From NCBI RefSeq assembly GCF_949987515.2, contig NC_082703.1, positions 7,278,680-7,342,679 on the forward strand: a stretch of DNA of 64,000 nt. The letters are read 5' to 3'. The notes under the pieces are model-generated. The model did not search any database. It was not told where the DNA came from and was given only the letters and a program-made list of their open reading frames with translations. A program made the translations under genes and the position numbers. This document shows, piece by piece, positions 52,201 through 56,349 of this stretch (positions are counted from its first letter, which is position 1; every line of letters starts with the position of its first letter). The stretch comes from Delphinus delphis. Lineage: Eukaryota > Chordata > Mammalia > Artiodactyla > Delphinidae.

Positions 52201-53972
52201 CGGACCGGGGCACGAACCCATGTCCCCTGCATCGGCAGGCAGACTCTCAACCACTGCGCCACCAGGGAAGCCCTCCAAATAATTTTTAAAAGAACTTTCC
52301 ACAGTACTTAGATTTGTGACAATTTTGCATTAGGCCAACTTTCCCAAAGGCTTAGAGAAAAATACAACACTCTCAATTTAATTAGATATGGTAAATTATT
52401 AAGAAGTCACTCAACTATTATGAAACTCTCTCGTCAAGATTTAAAAGCAGAACAGTATAGTCCTCTGGTTGCTCAGACCCTGCTTATTAACATTTTGTAA
52501 CATCTGCTTCCTATTCGAAATGAAAAGGTACCTCTGGACTGGAGGGCAGACATAAATTATATCAAAAGAATGAAATGAAAAATACAGCAAATGTTTATGG
52601 ACAAATGCGTTCTCACATTTTTGTAACCACACAAAAATGAATATAATGGGGAAGAAGATACATTTCCTGGAGCAGAAGTCAAAGGAGATTAAACAATTCT
52701 ACCAATTCAGTTGTGCACTGAAAAAAACAGGCAGAAGGCATAGTCACCACATCCAGTACCCATTCACGCACCGTCAGTGCTGTTAAGAAATCAGAACCCC
52801 AGGATTCATTCCCCGATCGCTATGCCGCTGCTAACTGCCTTTACTCTAGAAATAATTAGTAACAGCATGAACTCACTGAGCGACAAAATCTATAGAATTC
52901 CACATTAGGCACTTCTAGAATGCAGACACCTGAATTTCATATGATGACACTGGCAATGACCTTAAAAAGTTACCGAGTTATAAATTCTTTTATTTTACGT
53001 CAATGTTTAGCATCAAGAGGCAATGTTTCAAGCAACTTTTCAGTATTAATTACAAAACACAGTTGATGTGTTCTGTTATGGAAATCAGAAAAATAAAATT
53101 GGGGAAAGGAAATCTGTGAACAGATCTTTGCTTTCAACCATTGGTCCCAGAACAGCCATTATGTAACATTTGAGCGTTTTTATTCTCTTAAGCAGAGTCT
53201 TATCTGGATAGGATACCATTATTCTTACCATCATCATTTTCCAGTTGTTATTCAATAGTGCCCACCCTTGCAAAGCTTGTTTGGGTGTAAAAAAGTGTCC
53301 CTGAGTTTGTGGCTGGATGGCATGTGCACGTATGCATGGGTTTCGGCATGTGTGCACAACTCCGTGTGTTGTATTAACGTGTATAAAAGGCAGTGTATAC
53401 TTGTGAGTATATGAGCATTCTGCGTGAATGATTCATGAAGGTGAGGTTGACACTGACGTTCCTTTCTGCCTTCCTCATGGTACCTAACACAACTGTCATT
53501 TTAAAATTTGAAATAGAGGCATAGACCTCACGTTAGCGGGTGTTTTGTTCAAAACAATGACATCTGCTTCCAGAGCTCACATGCATCACATCCACACAAG
53601 GCACTGCTTCTCCCAGTGGTGGGAGAGGAGGCCTGGCCCTGTAGCTGCACCCTTTGGCATGGCGGCCTGGGGTCCTGTTTTCCACCCCTGAGCAGGATGG
53701 ACCCGTCTCTAAGTCACCGCATCAGAGCCGGCCGTTAACCCGGGAAAACTGAGTGAAGCCTCCATGGTCTTCTGAACACAAACGCATGCCAAACCTGTCT
53801 CTGATCTTCATACAGGGGAACTGACCGAGAAAATTCCTTTTCCCTCGCTCTTTTGCCATTTATTAATGCTCCTCCAGATTAGCCTGGATAATAATAAGAT
53901 GAGGAGTCCACTGAAGAAGGTCACAAGGGAGGAAAGAATAAACGCTGCTTGGATCTCAGCTGTACAAGACAT
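1798..53972 (-). CDS. KCNU1: KCNU1 (SLO3) gene, 5' half: exons 1-16 of a K+ channel
   Basis: This entry spans the recognisable part of KCNU1, the alpha subunit of the sperm K+ channel SLO3. The family channel is opened by depolarisation and alkaline pH in the sperm flagellum and works with LRRC52. Sixteen exons were placed by translation, intron phase and GT/AG sites: 147, 117, 62, 91, 112, 76, 76, 171, 92, 111, 106, 83, 70, 153, 113 and 69 nt, total 1649 nt, or 549 codons plus 2 nt. The joined frame has no stop. Order in the protein: S0 (about 9-29), S1 (79-104), S2 (121-140), S3 (149-171), S4 (177-199), S5 (209-227), pore with GFGD filter (261-264), S6 (275-303), then RCK1. The GFG filter, where SLO1 has GYG, and closer overall match favour SLO3 over KCNMA1. 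The C-terminal half is outside the window. Confidence 0.96.
2237..2349 (-). CDS. KCNU1: KCNU1 exon 15: RCK1 C-lobe
   Basis: 113 nt, phase 0 to 2, residues 490-526 plus two bases: [20 protein letters not shown], then [17 protein letters not shown]. Acceptor GTTCCAG|ATC, donor CG|GTAAGT. Codons match SLO3 closely. Confidence 0.96.
2350..3472. other. KCNU1 intron 14-15 sequence, unassigned
   Basis: Unique-looking intron sequence. I see no repeat or exon in it, only short homopolymers. Confidence 0.5.
3473..4221 (-). mobile_element. L1 with 5' inversion (twin priming), flanked by a 10-bp duplication
   Basis: 3510-3957 is the 3' end of a young cetartiodactyl-type L1 in minus orientation (3' UTR back to the end of ORF2). 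3958 to about 4212 is the adjoining upstream part of ORF2 in plus orientation. The two halves meet at neighbouring L1 positions, as expected for twin priming. A 10-bp direct repeat, cctgagtcag, lies at 3473-3482 and 4212-4221, with T-rich (poly-A tail) sequence inside the left copy. Part of the right repeat also resembles L1 itself. Confidence 0.85.
4450..4620 (+). repeat. MIR fragment
   Basis: The stretch 'tatttcatagatgcagaaactgacag' followed by 'agtttaagtgcctaat' matches the MIR core in diverged form. Confidence 0.6.
4622..5633. other. Intron sequence, unassigned
   Basis: Contains only an A/CAA-rich simple stretch near 4880-4925. No repeat family or exon recognised. Confidence 0.5.
5645..5853 (+). 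mobile_element. CHR-2-type tRNA-derived SINE with target-site duplication
   Basis: A full-length young SINE: tRNA-related head (gggcttccctggtggcgcag), internal promoter-like region (gggttcgtgcccc), unique body and a poly(A) tail. Flanked by an 11-bp direct repeat, gacctgatgta, at 5634-5644 and 5854-5864. Such copies are typical of cetaceans. Translations of it are not genes. Confidence 0.95.
5905..6090 (+). repeat. MIR fragment
   Basis: Diverged MIR: 'gtaagtcagacaattctacatctgctac' type start and 'cacacagtaggcattcaac' type end in the right order. Confidence 0.6.
6240..6470 (+). repeat. MIR fragment
   Basis: MIR core-like order: 'atgatttctattttgcaggtaa', 'acttcttcaaggtcag', 'acttggaacttcaatctagatg'. 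Lies just downstream of exon 14. Confidence 0.65.
6565..6717 (-). CDS. KCNU1: KCNU1 exon 14: RCK1, IPSWNW segment
   Basis: 153 nt, 51 codons, phase 0 to 0, residues 439-489. It encodes [20 protein letters not shown] and then [20 protein letters not shown], a signature stretch of SLO RCK1. Almost identical to human. Donor AAG|GTAACC. The acceptor is GAAACAG|GTT with a poor pyrimidine tract, and the sequence from about 20 nt upstream is L1-derived. Confidence 0.97.
6736..7020 (+). mobile_element. L1 3' end next to the exon 14 acceptor
   Basis: Matches the 3' UTR of an older L1: 'gaaacagacttgtggatac', 'ctagtggttaccagtg', 'agggaaatacagacattatt' and 'caactgtacttcagtaaa' before an A-rich tail. Its left edge is about 20 nt from the first base of exon 14 (6717), so part of the acceptor/branch-point region is L1-derived. 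Confidence 0.85.
7085..9770 (-). mobile_element. Long old L1, antisense to the window
   Basis: About 2.7 kb of L1 in minus orientation. 7085-7560 is 3'-end sequence (ttagtttcaggtgtacaacg and following). 7560-9550 corresponds to internal and 5' parts ('attttgtctgatataag', 'gggtaaagtatccttgg'). The stretch to about 9770 matches an L1 5' region. All reading frames are broken. It is the same orientation as KCNU1 and sits in intron 13. Confidence 0.85.
10005..10074 (-). CDS. KCNU1: KCNU1 exon 13: RCK1
   Basis: 70 nt, phase 2 to 0, residues 415-438: [20 protein letters not shown] then HNK. The NYYP version resembles mouse SLO3 and SLO1 (NYHP) more than human (NYDS). Acceptor TTGTAG|GGT; donor AAG|GTATTG is weak after +3. 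Confidence 0.96.
10075..11157. other. KCNU1 intron 12 sequence, unassigned
   Basis: Nothing recognised beyond a short MIR-like 'attttacaaattaagaaact' near 10450. No exon-like frame on either strand. Confidence 0.5.
11158..11240 (-). CDS. KCNU1: KCNU1 exon 12: RCK1
   Basis: 83 nt, phase 0 to 2, residues 388-415. [20 protein letters not shown] then EDTSNIM; the Asp-rich segment corresponds to the DAEDASNIMR region of SLO1. Acceptor GAATAG|GTG, donor AG|GTAAGA. Confidence 0.97.
11241..12287. other. KCNU1 intron 11 sequence, unassigned
   Basis: No clear repeat or exon seen. ORFs here are chance frames. Confidence 0.5.
12288..12393 (-). CDS. KCNU1: KCNU1 exon 11: RCK1, middle
   Basis: 106 nt, phase 2 to 0, residues 352-387. 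It encodes [19 protein letters not shown], then [15 protein letters not shown], an RCK1 strand-helix unit. It lies 11.5 kb downstream of exon 10, the largest intron but one seen here. Acceptor TATCCAG|GGT, donor GCG|GTGAGA. Confidence 0.96.
12916..13550 (-). mobile_element. Old L1 3' end, antisense
   Basis: Minus-strand L1 3' sequence: 'cctttattgaggcaaaattg', 'tcaccatgttttacgttag', 'gccaggttcatccatgttg', with an AT microsatellite at 13437-13461 inside it. Confidence 0.85.
13600..16950 (+). mobile_element. Old degenerate L1 ORF2 region, interrupted by a SINE
   Basis: Plus-strand L1 ORF2-derived sequence with many stops, e.g. 'aaaggctggttctttgag' (14211), 'ccagaactaactctagaag', 'tggtttagcaggcaacttc', and a 3' part ending near 16950. 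A CHR-2 SINE interrupts it at 13911-14130. Borders are approximate. Confidence 0.75.
13911..14130 (+). mobile_element. CHR-2-type SINE with target-site duplication
   Basis: Full-length copy with a 30-base poly(A) tail. The 12-13 bp repeat agaagaaaagag flanks it (about 13899-13910 and 14131-14142). Nested in the old L1. Confidence 0.95.
17300..20050 (+). mobile_element. Old L1 (5' region to 3' end), interrupted by a CHR-1 SINE
   Basis: Degenerate L1 in plus orientation: 5'-type sequence at 17300-17817 and 18135-18770 ('gagaatcttccagaaatgg'), a short 3'-end-like piece at 19115-19190 and ORF2 3' sequence at 19200-19800 ('gtggtgtattcatataatgg'). It may comprise more than one insertion. Confidence 0.65.
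17828..18124 (+). mobile_element. CHR-1-type SINE (older subfamily) with target-site duplication
   Basis: tRNA-derived head as in CHR-2 but with many CpG decay changes and a longer body carrying 'agtggcccccgcttgccac' and 'gacccaacacagccataaat', features of the older CHR-1 group. Perfect 10-bp flanking repeat tcctctctgg at 17818-17827 and 18125-18134. Confidence 0.92.
20051..20690. other. AT-rich intron sequence, unassigned
   Basis: No family recognised; probably decayed repeats. Confidence 0.4.
20697..20905 (+). mobile_element. hAT-like DNA transposon fragment
   Basis: Begins 'cagcggtccccaaccttttt', a common mammalian nonautonomous hAT terminus, and continues with 'accaggg accggtttcatgg'. 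The exact family name is uncertain. Confidence 0.65.
21405..21955 (+). repeat. Ancient interspersed repeat (family not certain)
   Basis: Has the form of a widespread mammalian repeat: 'tatcagttacctaggtttgc' and 'tggcttaaaataatgag' at the start, 'gatgggaggagaagaa' and 'caatctaccaca' at the end. I could not decide between an LTR and a DNA element. Confidence 0.5.
22010..22720 (+). repeat. L2-like ancient repeat
   Basis: Matches the general pattern of L2-type sequence ('gtgggggacatcaattttgg', 'gagtcttcagagtatagatg'). Contains a 17-bp direct repeat around 22117-22150 (agaagacgttaattt twice). Confidence 0.45.
23180..23725 (+). mobile_element. Old L1 ORF2 3' fragment
   Basis: Diverged plus-strand L1 ORF2: 'cctacacattacacaaag', 'atttacagcatatgacac', 'atgaagagccatttcaaa', 'ctcaatctcactaggaacc' in the L1 order. 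Ends about 220 bp from exon 10. Confidence 0.7.
23946..24056 (-). CDS. KCNU1: KCNU1 exon 10: start of RCK1 domain
   Basis: 111 nt, phase 2 to 2, residues 315-352. [16 protein letters not shown] is the first beta strand and Rossmann-type turn of RCK1; [13 protein letters not shown] follows. Acceptor TTTCTAG|GTT, donor GA|GTAAGT. Confidence 0.97.
24165..25081 (+). mobile_element. Young L1 with 5' inversion (twin priming)
   Basis: 24165 to about 24655 is L1 ORF2 in minus orientation. Its translation ([18 protein letters not shown]) is the ORF2 C-terminal region. About 24656-25081 is the L1 3' UTR in plus orientation, ending 'aagcaattatactccc...' with an A-rich tail. The junction lies near 24655. 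It inserted in intron 9, about 110 bp from exon 10. Confidence 0.88.
25082..26526. other. KCNU1 intron 9 sequence, unassigned
   Basis: No recognisable repeat or exon. Confidence 0.5.
26527..26618 (-). CDS. KCNU1: KCNU1 exon 9: end of S6 and gating-ring linker
   Basis: 92 nt, phase 0 to 2, residues 285-314 plus two bases. It encodes the S6 end ([14 protein letters not shown]) and the linker to RCK1 ([16 protein letters not shown]). The codon at 26601-26603 is TGC (Cys 290), where SLO3 and SLO1 have Tyr in the (N/S)Y(I/V)PE motif. Acceptor TTTTAG|GTT; donor AA|GTAAGT. Confidence 0.96.
26619..27559. other. KCNU1 intron 8 sequence, unassigned
   Basis: Unique-looking intron with no repeat family recognised. 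Confidence 0.5.
27560..27730 (-). CDS. KCNU1: KCNU1 exon 8: pore loop, selectivity filter, S6 start
   Basis: 171 nt, 57 codons, phase 0 to 0, residues 228-284. It holds the turret ([16 protein letters not shown]), the pore helix, the STVGFGD filter (258-264) and the first part of S6 ([11 protein letters not shown]). As far as I recall the human protein, all 57 residues are identical, which argues for strong purifying selection. Acceptor TGGACAG|GTG; donor TTG|GTAAAG. Confidence 0.98.
28238..28415 (+). mobile_element. L1 3'-end fragment
   Basis: 'gctacaaggatatactgtac', 'gtgaatcactatattgtacac' and 'aactatacttcaatt' followed by an A run; a 5'-truncated L1 copy of the same 3' type as that ending at 30260. 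Confidence 0.88.
29036..30260 (+). mobile_element. L1 ORF2 3' half and 3' UTR
   Basis: About 1.2 kb in plus orientation. The ORF2 C-terminal frame ([20 protein letters not shown]) is open for about 109 codons and then breaks. The 3' UTR ends 'aactatacttcaattttaaa'. Followed by a TA-rich microsatellite (30249-30296). Antisense to KCNU1 in intron 7. Confidence 0.9.
30300..31870. other. KCNU1 intron 7, unassigned T-rich sequence
   Basis: No gene-like frame. Contains a perfect 12-bp-arm hairpin at 30537-30565 and a related 'actggaacctctatt' at 32640, which suggests an unnamed repeat. Confidence 0.4.
31875..32077 (-). mobile_element. CHR-2-type SINE
   Basis: Full-length SINE in minus orientation: poly(T) at 31875, head at 32077. 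Flanking near-duplicate ggcatcaact / ggtatcaact (about 31865-31874 and 32078-32087). Confidence 0.94.
32088..32907. other. KCNU1 intron 7 sequence, unassigned
   Basis: No family or exon recognised. Confidence 0.45.
32908..33085 (-). mobile_element. L1 3'-end fragment, antisense
   Basis: Starts with a T run, then 'aattgaagtatagttgattt' and 'ccctgtgctatacagtaaat', a known cetartiodactyl L1 3' UTR pattern in reverse. Confidence 0.85.
33086..33613. other. KCNU1 intron 7 sequence, unassigned
   Basis: T-rich; no repeat family or exon recognised. Confidence 0.45.
33622..33838 (+). mobile_element. CHR-2-type SINE with target-site duplication
   Basis: Full-length, ending in a CAAAA-type tail. Flanked by aaacttta at 33614-33621 and 33839-33846. 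It lies 280 bp from exon 7. Confidence 0.95.
34121..34196 (-). CDS. KCNU1: KCNU1 exon 7: S4-S5 linker and S5
   Basis: 76 nt, phase 2 to 0, residues 202-227: [16 protein letters not shown], then [10 protein letters not shown]. This is the S4-S5 linker and S5. The codon at 34148-34150 is TTG (Leu 218), where human and mouse SLO3 and also SLO1 have Trp. Acceptor CCCCTAG|CAA, donor CTG|GTGAGC. Confidence 0.96.
34266..34440 (+). mobile_element. MER5A/Charlie-like hAT fragment
   Basis: 'ctcctcaaagtgtgggacac' then 'ggaaatgcagcatcccacgcc' and 'ttgacctactgctctgcat' follow the MER5 consensus order. It lies just upstream of exon 7 in gene orientation. Confidence 0.75.
34441..35090. other. KCNU1 intron 6 sequence, unassigned
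   Basis: No feature recognised. Confidence 0.45.
35095..35610 (-). mobile_element. L1 ORF2 internal fragment, antisense
   Basis: 'atctcatagtattgtggtca', 'gtgatctaccctggagaac', 'tacaattgttatatcttc' are L1 ORF2 in reverse. No 3' end is present. Confidence 0.88.
35905..35980 (-). CDS. KCNU1: KCNU1 exon 6: S4 voltage-sensor helix
   Basis: 76 nt, phase 1 to 2, residues 177-202. It encodes [20 protein letters not shown], the S4 helix with its arginines, followed by RAIRT; Arg replaces the human Lys in the RAIKT stretch. Acceptor TTTGTAG|GTT; donor AG|GTACAT has a weak +4 to +6 part. Confidence 0.97.
36110..36290 (+). repeat. MIR SINE
   Basis: Well-kept MIR: 'gcactggttcaaattctggt', 'cagttcctcatctgtaaaat', 'tgatacctacctcgaaggg', 'aagtatgcaataagca'. 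Confidence 0.85.
36291..36925. other. KCNU1 intron 5 remainder
   Basis: Nothing firm; an L2-like scrap at about 36690-36770. Confidence 0.4.
36928..37039 (-). CDS. KCNU1: KCNU1 exon 5: S2-S3 linker and S3
   Basis: 112 nt, phase 0 to 1, residues 140-176 plus one base. It encodes the S2-S3 linker ([14 protein letters not shown]) and S3 ([16 protein letters not shown]). Only conservative changes from human as I recall it (M to L, I to V). Donor CTAG|GTAGGT; acceptor CATAG|TTT. Confidence 0.97.
37150..37315. repeat. TA/CA-rich microsatellite
   Basis: ATAC, ATAA, (TA)n and (CA)n runs, 110 bp downstream of exon 5's acceptor side (intron 4). Confidence 0.85.
37660..38175. repeat. Long compound TG/TA microsatellite (about 500 bp)
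   Basis: Alternating TGTG and TATA units with occasional CATG or ACG, almost pure purine-pyrimidine alternation. It creates spurious open frames of 100-200 codons (YVCV repeats on one strand, YTHT on the other) that are not proteins. Located in KCNU1 intron 4. Confidence 0.97.
38690..38780 (-). CDS. KCNU1: KCNU1 exon 4: S1-S2 loop and S2
   Basis: 91 nt, phase 2 to 0, residues 109-139. It encodes the extracellular S1-S2 loop with a conserved Cys pattern (GSCSSYQDK) and the S2 helix ([14 protein letters not shown]). Acceptor TTTTCCAG|CCC, donor AGA|GTAAGT (near-consensus). Confidence 0.97.
38781..39882. other. KCNU1 intron 3 sequence, unassigned
   Basis: No repeat or exon recognised. A 62-codon minus-strand frame at 39002-39190 has no splice context or SLO similarity. 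Confidence 0.45.
39883..39944 (-). CDS. KCNU1: KCNU1 exon 3: S1 helix
   Basis: Residues 89-108 plus two bases of 109; 62 nt, phase 0 to 2. The sequence [20 protein letters not shown] is the main part of S1. The acceptor is a long T run ending in CAG|GTG and the donor is GA|GTGAGT. Confidence 0.96.
40075..40345. repeat. L2/MIR-type ancient repeats
   Basis: 'cattcattcattcactcaac' and 'atttattaagtgcttaatatg' are the reverse of L2/MIR ends. The middle part resembles 37328-37440 (see findings). Confidence 0.55.
40990..41170 (-). repeat. L2-like fragment
   Basis: 'ttcaacagatttctttagtacc', 'ccctgcctttatggagctta', 'gacaataaatagtaatta' follow the usual antisense L2 3' pattern. Confidence 0.6.
41205..42300. 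other. Unassigned, partly GC-rich stretch in intron 2
   Basis: 41205-41760 is more GC-rich than its surroundings and has a 143-codon plus-strand frame (41280-41711) without recognisable domain; it could be an old LTR. 41930-41950 has a short (TA)n. Confidence 0.35.
42680..45000 (+). mobile_element. Old degenerate L1
   Basis: 5'-type L1 text near 43260 ('gattacaagccaagaattct') and ORF2 endonuclease-region text near 44690-44830 ('gtccattacacagtaataaa', 'aattgatcatgtactaggc'). Heavily mutated; edges approximate. Confidence 0.65.
45030..45600 (+). pseudogene. GC-rich insert, possible processed pseudogene of unknown parent
   Basis: A GC-rich block lies between AT-rich L1-type DNA, looks like a 5' UTR plus short coding part, and has no introns. 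The best frame (to 45385) ends [17 protein letters not shown]...MRKV. I do not recognise the parent, and neither a poly(A) tail nor target duplication is clear. A 14-bp-arm perfect inverted repeat closes the block (45547-45586). Confidence 0.3.
45601..46380. other. Intron 2 sequence, unassigned
   Basis: No family recognised. A 71-codon frame at 45842-46057 is likely chance. Confidence 0.4.
46390..47815 (-). mobile_element. Old L1 ORF2 fragment, antisense, T-rich
   Basis: Pattern of reverse L1 ORF2 ('aatcagctcttttataattt', 'ttgttaatttctagctttctt'). 47262-47340 holds local repeats of 'agtcatttagaaagtcatt'. A CT-rich stretch occurs at 46400-46475. Confidence 0.6.
47818..48266 (+). mobile_element. 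MLT1-type solo LTR (ERVL-MaLR)
   Basis: Follows the MLT1 LTR from 'tgtgttgaattgtgtcccc' through 'aatatgactggtgtccc', 'caataaatttctgttgttta' to 'ggaaactaataca'. Ancient non-coding LTR. Confidence 0.9.
48370..48985 (+). mobile_element. L2 fragment
   Basis: L2 3' half: 'cttcaagtctcagctcaaat', 'cctctcagatcactgtatc', and the end 'gcaagcagtaaatatttgttg'. A GGAA-rich stretch follows at 48966-49010. Confidence 0.85.
49010..50460. other. Intron 2 sequence with L2-like scraps
   Basis: L2-like antisense pieces near 49760-49900 and 50155-50340; the rest unassigned. Confidence 0.4.
50470..50586 (-). CDS. KCNU1: KCNU1 exon 2: S0-S1 linker and start of S1
   Basis: Residues 50-88, 117 nt, phase 0 to 0. 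The acceptor follows a strong pyrimidine tract (TTCTAG|GAA) and the donor is TTG|GTGAGT. The intracellular S0-S1 linker ([15 protein letters not shown]) is divergent, as is usual in SLO3. The second half, [14 protein letters not shown], is very conserved and leads into S1. Confidence 0.95.
51122..51470. mobile_element. MER2/Tigger DNA transposon (nonautonomous)
   Basis: Termini 'ctgtatccgtgggttctgc' and 'gggacttgagcatcctcagg' and the interior 'acatttacattgtattagg' match the MER2 group of Tigger (mariner-type) elements. Intron 1. Confidence 0.85.
51478..51630 (+). repeat. MIR fragment
   Basis: 'atccattttctattgataag' and 'aaaccgaggtacagagaaatg' are MIR core. Confidence 0.75.
52068..52273 (-). 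mobile_element. CHR-2-type SINE with target-site duplication
   Basis: Full-length minus-strand copy; the flanking repeat ctccaaata occurs at about 52059-52067 and 52273-52281. Confidence 0.94.
52282..53825. other. KCNU1 intron 1 sequence, unassigned
   Basis: No exon or repeat family recognised. Confidence 0.45.
53826..53972 (-). CDS. KCNU1: KCNU1 exon 1: N-terminus and S0 helix
   Basis: Coding part of exon 1, residues 1-49, beginning [15 protein letters not shown]. It carries the extracellular N-terminus and the extra S0 helix (about 9-29) typical of SLO channels, followed by the basic RLIWRS stretch. The ATG at 53970-53972 is the only in-frame ATG after an in-frame TGA near 54.3 kb, and it has A at -3. 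The codon at the human start position, 16 codons upstream, is TTG. The tail after WRS differs from human and appears one codon shorter. The donor is TCG|GTCAGT, a fair but not ideal site, and ends in phase 0. Confidence 0.93.
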
Positions 53973-54320
53973 TTTCCCCAGGGCTTCCCCACTACTGTCC
54001 TCTGACTTGGTAAGACACAACAGGAGACAGAACTGTCGGGCTGCTTCTTCTATGATGTCATGATCACATGGTAATGATTCCAGGAATTGGACTTCAGTGT
54101 ACCAGAGTCCTAAGACCCGTGCAGTAACAGCGAGAGGGTCCAGTAACAACCGAGGTGCCAACTCACAGGACGCAAATGTATGAACGGCAGAAGGTCCACG
54201 ACATAGGTCTTCGAAGACCAGAACTCTAGATTGGATGCTGTTACTGACTTTCTCCACGACCCTGCGGAAACTGTATCCTTTGTGGCCATGGTCAAAGGGT
54301 CATCTATTTGGTTTGTGCAA
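53973..54320 (-). promoter_or_regulatory. KCNU1: Probable 5' UTR/proximal promoter of KCNU1
   Basis: Sequence directly upstream of the start ATG. It is in frame and open back to a TGA near 54.3 kb but contains no in-frame ATG. No clear TATA box was seen, so the transcription start is not placed. Confidence 0.4.
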
Positions 54321-54364
54321 ACAACTTCAGCACAACTCTTTTTGAGTGAAATGACTTCCAACCG

Positions 54365-54380
54365 CACGTGTGTCCACGTG
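54365..54380. promoter_or_regulatory. Two CACGTG E-boxes, 10 bp apart
   Basis: CACGTG at 54365-54370 and 54375-54380, about one helical turn apart and about 400 bp upstream of the KCNU1 ATG. The motif binds bHLH factors such as USF or MYC/MAX; a role here is inference. Confidence 0.4.
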
Positions 54381-54399
54381 CTGATTCTTCTAAGTGATG

Positions 54400-55149
54400 C
54401 CACATTCTCAGTAACCACAGAAGGACGGATGAGAAAAGCACTTCAGGAGTTTTGCATATCCTCTCAGTCAGAAAGGCATGGTACAGACTGCAGGAGCTGC
54501 AGGAAGCAATTTCACCCGGGCGAATGCTGGCTGGTTGCTTTTGAGCTCAGGAATCTGTTCCCCTTATCTCTTCCTTATGGGATCCTCCCCTTTCTTGCTT
54601 TTATCCCCACCCTGTCAGCAAACCCTTTAGTCCAGCGAGGTAAAGTTCAAAATGAGAGCAATAGCTTTTATTTCCTCTGATGTTTTCAAAGATGTGAGAA
54701 ATGTCACGCCTTTCAGTGTGCACGAGTGGCAGGCAAATGTCAGTGCCCGAGGGAGGGGCTAGTTCCTCTTAGTTATTGTGAAGATGACCTGACATGAGCT
54801 GATGAGACCCAGGAGAAATGTTGTTGTCCTTTGGGGTCTGTCATGACTCTGCTACCAGTGGCAGACGTAACGATAGCATTTCCTAGAAATGCTATCACAG
54901 GTATATTTCCTTCCTTTAAGTTTACCTGTAATTTTCACAAAATGCCGTCATTAAGCTATCTTCTGTTAAGTTACTGTGTGGTGCCTACGAAGTCACTTTA
55001 ATTTTTCATAGTCTTATTTTATGATAATACAGACTTGATAGAATCATTGAGGCTCAATAAGGTAGTGGGATCATATTTAGAAAAGTATAAAACTCAATAC
55101 AAGTAAAGGTACTGTTAGCTATTAGAGTTCTTTTTCTGAATGGCATTGA
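54400..55149. other. KCNU1 upstream sequence, unassigned
   Basis: No repeat family recognised. It contains a perfect 11-bp-arm palindrome at 54872-54896. Confidence 0.4.
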
Positions 55150-55245
55150 TCATAAAGAAAGGAAGAGACAGGAGGATAAAGGAAGGAAGGGAAGGGAGGT
55201 GAAGGGAAGGGAGGAAGGAAGGGACGGAGGGAGGAAGGGAGGGAT
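55150..55245. repeat. GGAA/GGGA-rich microsatellite
   Basis: Purine-only tract of about 90 bp built of GGAA, GGGA and GAAG units. Confidence 0.92.
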
Positions 55246-55759
55246 TTATTTGTTTATATCACATACACACTATACGCCTACAGGTATTTGGAAAGTAAGA
55301 TCACAGTTTCCAAGTCAAAGCTCATTCACATCATTGACTTTAGTCACAATAGCTGTCACCATCAATGAAATTTTCTCACTTCCTAACTTTGGTGATTGAA
55401 TATTGTCAAAGTATTACAAATTCTTTCCAAGATGCTGTCTAGGCCCCTTTTCCCCTTTTCCTGGAAACCGACCTATGAGAACAGAAAAATATTTAATTCA
55501 ATTTAAACAGACAGGTAGTTTGTTTCTCTAATGTTCTTTTATTGTGGTAATATTATTAGCTTCTGTGGTGAGTCAGAAAATGTGTGGATGGTTTCAAATC
55601 AGTCTCCAAATTCATCTGAACCTAGGCTGTGCACCCATCCCCGTTTCCCCAGGACTGTCTCAGGTTCAGGAGTGAAAATCCAACACCCTGGGAGACACCT
55701 CAGTCCTGGACAAATTGGGCGAGTTGATCACCCTGCACCCCATTCACGTTGTGGATGCT

Positions 55760-56215
55760 GCCTCATCCACACTGTGCTCCAGCCGCACTGCTTCCCCTCA
55801 GCTACAAGAACACGCTACAAGAACAGGCTTTGCTTTTCCAGCCTTTACAGCACACTGTTCTCTCTGCCTGGATCACCCACTCCCACCTCTAGCAGCTGCT
55901 ATTTTCAAGTCTTCATCTGAATGCCCATTCACGACCTCCTGACCATCCTACAAAAAGGAGGGCCCAGCCCCGTGCCCCAGGATTCTGTTATGGCATCCCA
56001 ACCCCGTCCTCCTTAGCACGTCATAACACTTATAGTTCTGTTATTTCCTCGTTGCCTGGTTTATTTTCTATCTTCCCTCGCCAGACCATAAGCTCCACAA
56101 GTTTGGGGATCCTTGTCTTCTTCACCAAGTACCCTGTGTCCGACCATACACCCAGCACATACCAGGCAAATCACATGAACTTAGTAAATAACTGGTGACT
56201 GAATGAATAAATCAT
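55760..56215 (+). mobile_element. L2 fragment
   Basis: L2 3' region: 'ttttcaagtcttcatctgaa', 'accataagctccacaag', ending 'gactgaatgaataaatcat'. Confidence 0.85.
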
Positions 56216-56349
56216 AGATCTTTCAAAATATTTGTTAGGTGGATGAAATACTGAATCTATTGATACATGGATCTTAAGTTAATCACACTTTTCTACTCCA
56301 TATTTCCCACGTCTCACTACAAACTGTCCTCCGAAGGAAGTACTGTCAG

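Noticed and set aside
53973..54257. 95-residue N-terminal extension of SLO3 starting at 54257
   Set aside because: The codon at 54255-54257 is GTG, not ATG, and no ATG occurs in this frame before 53972.
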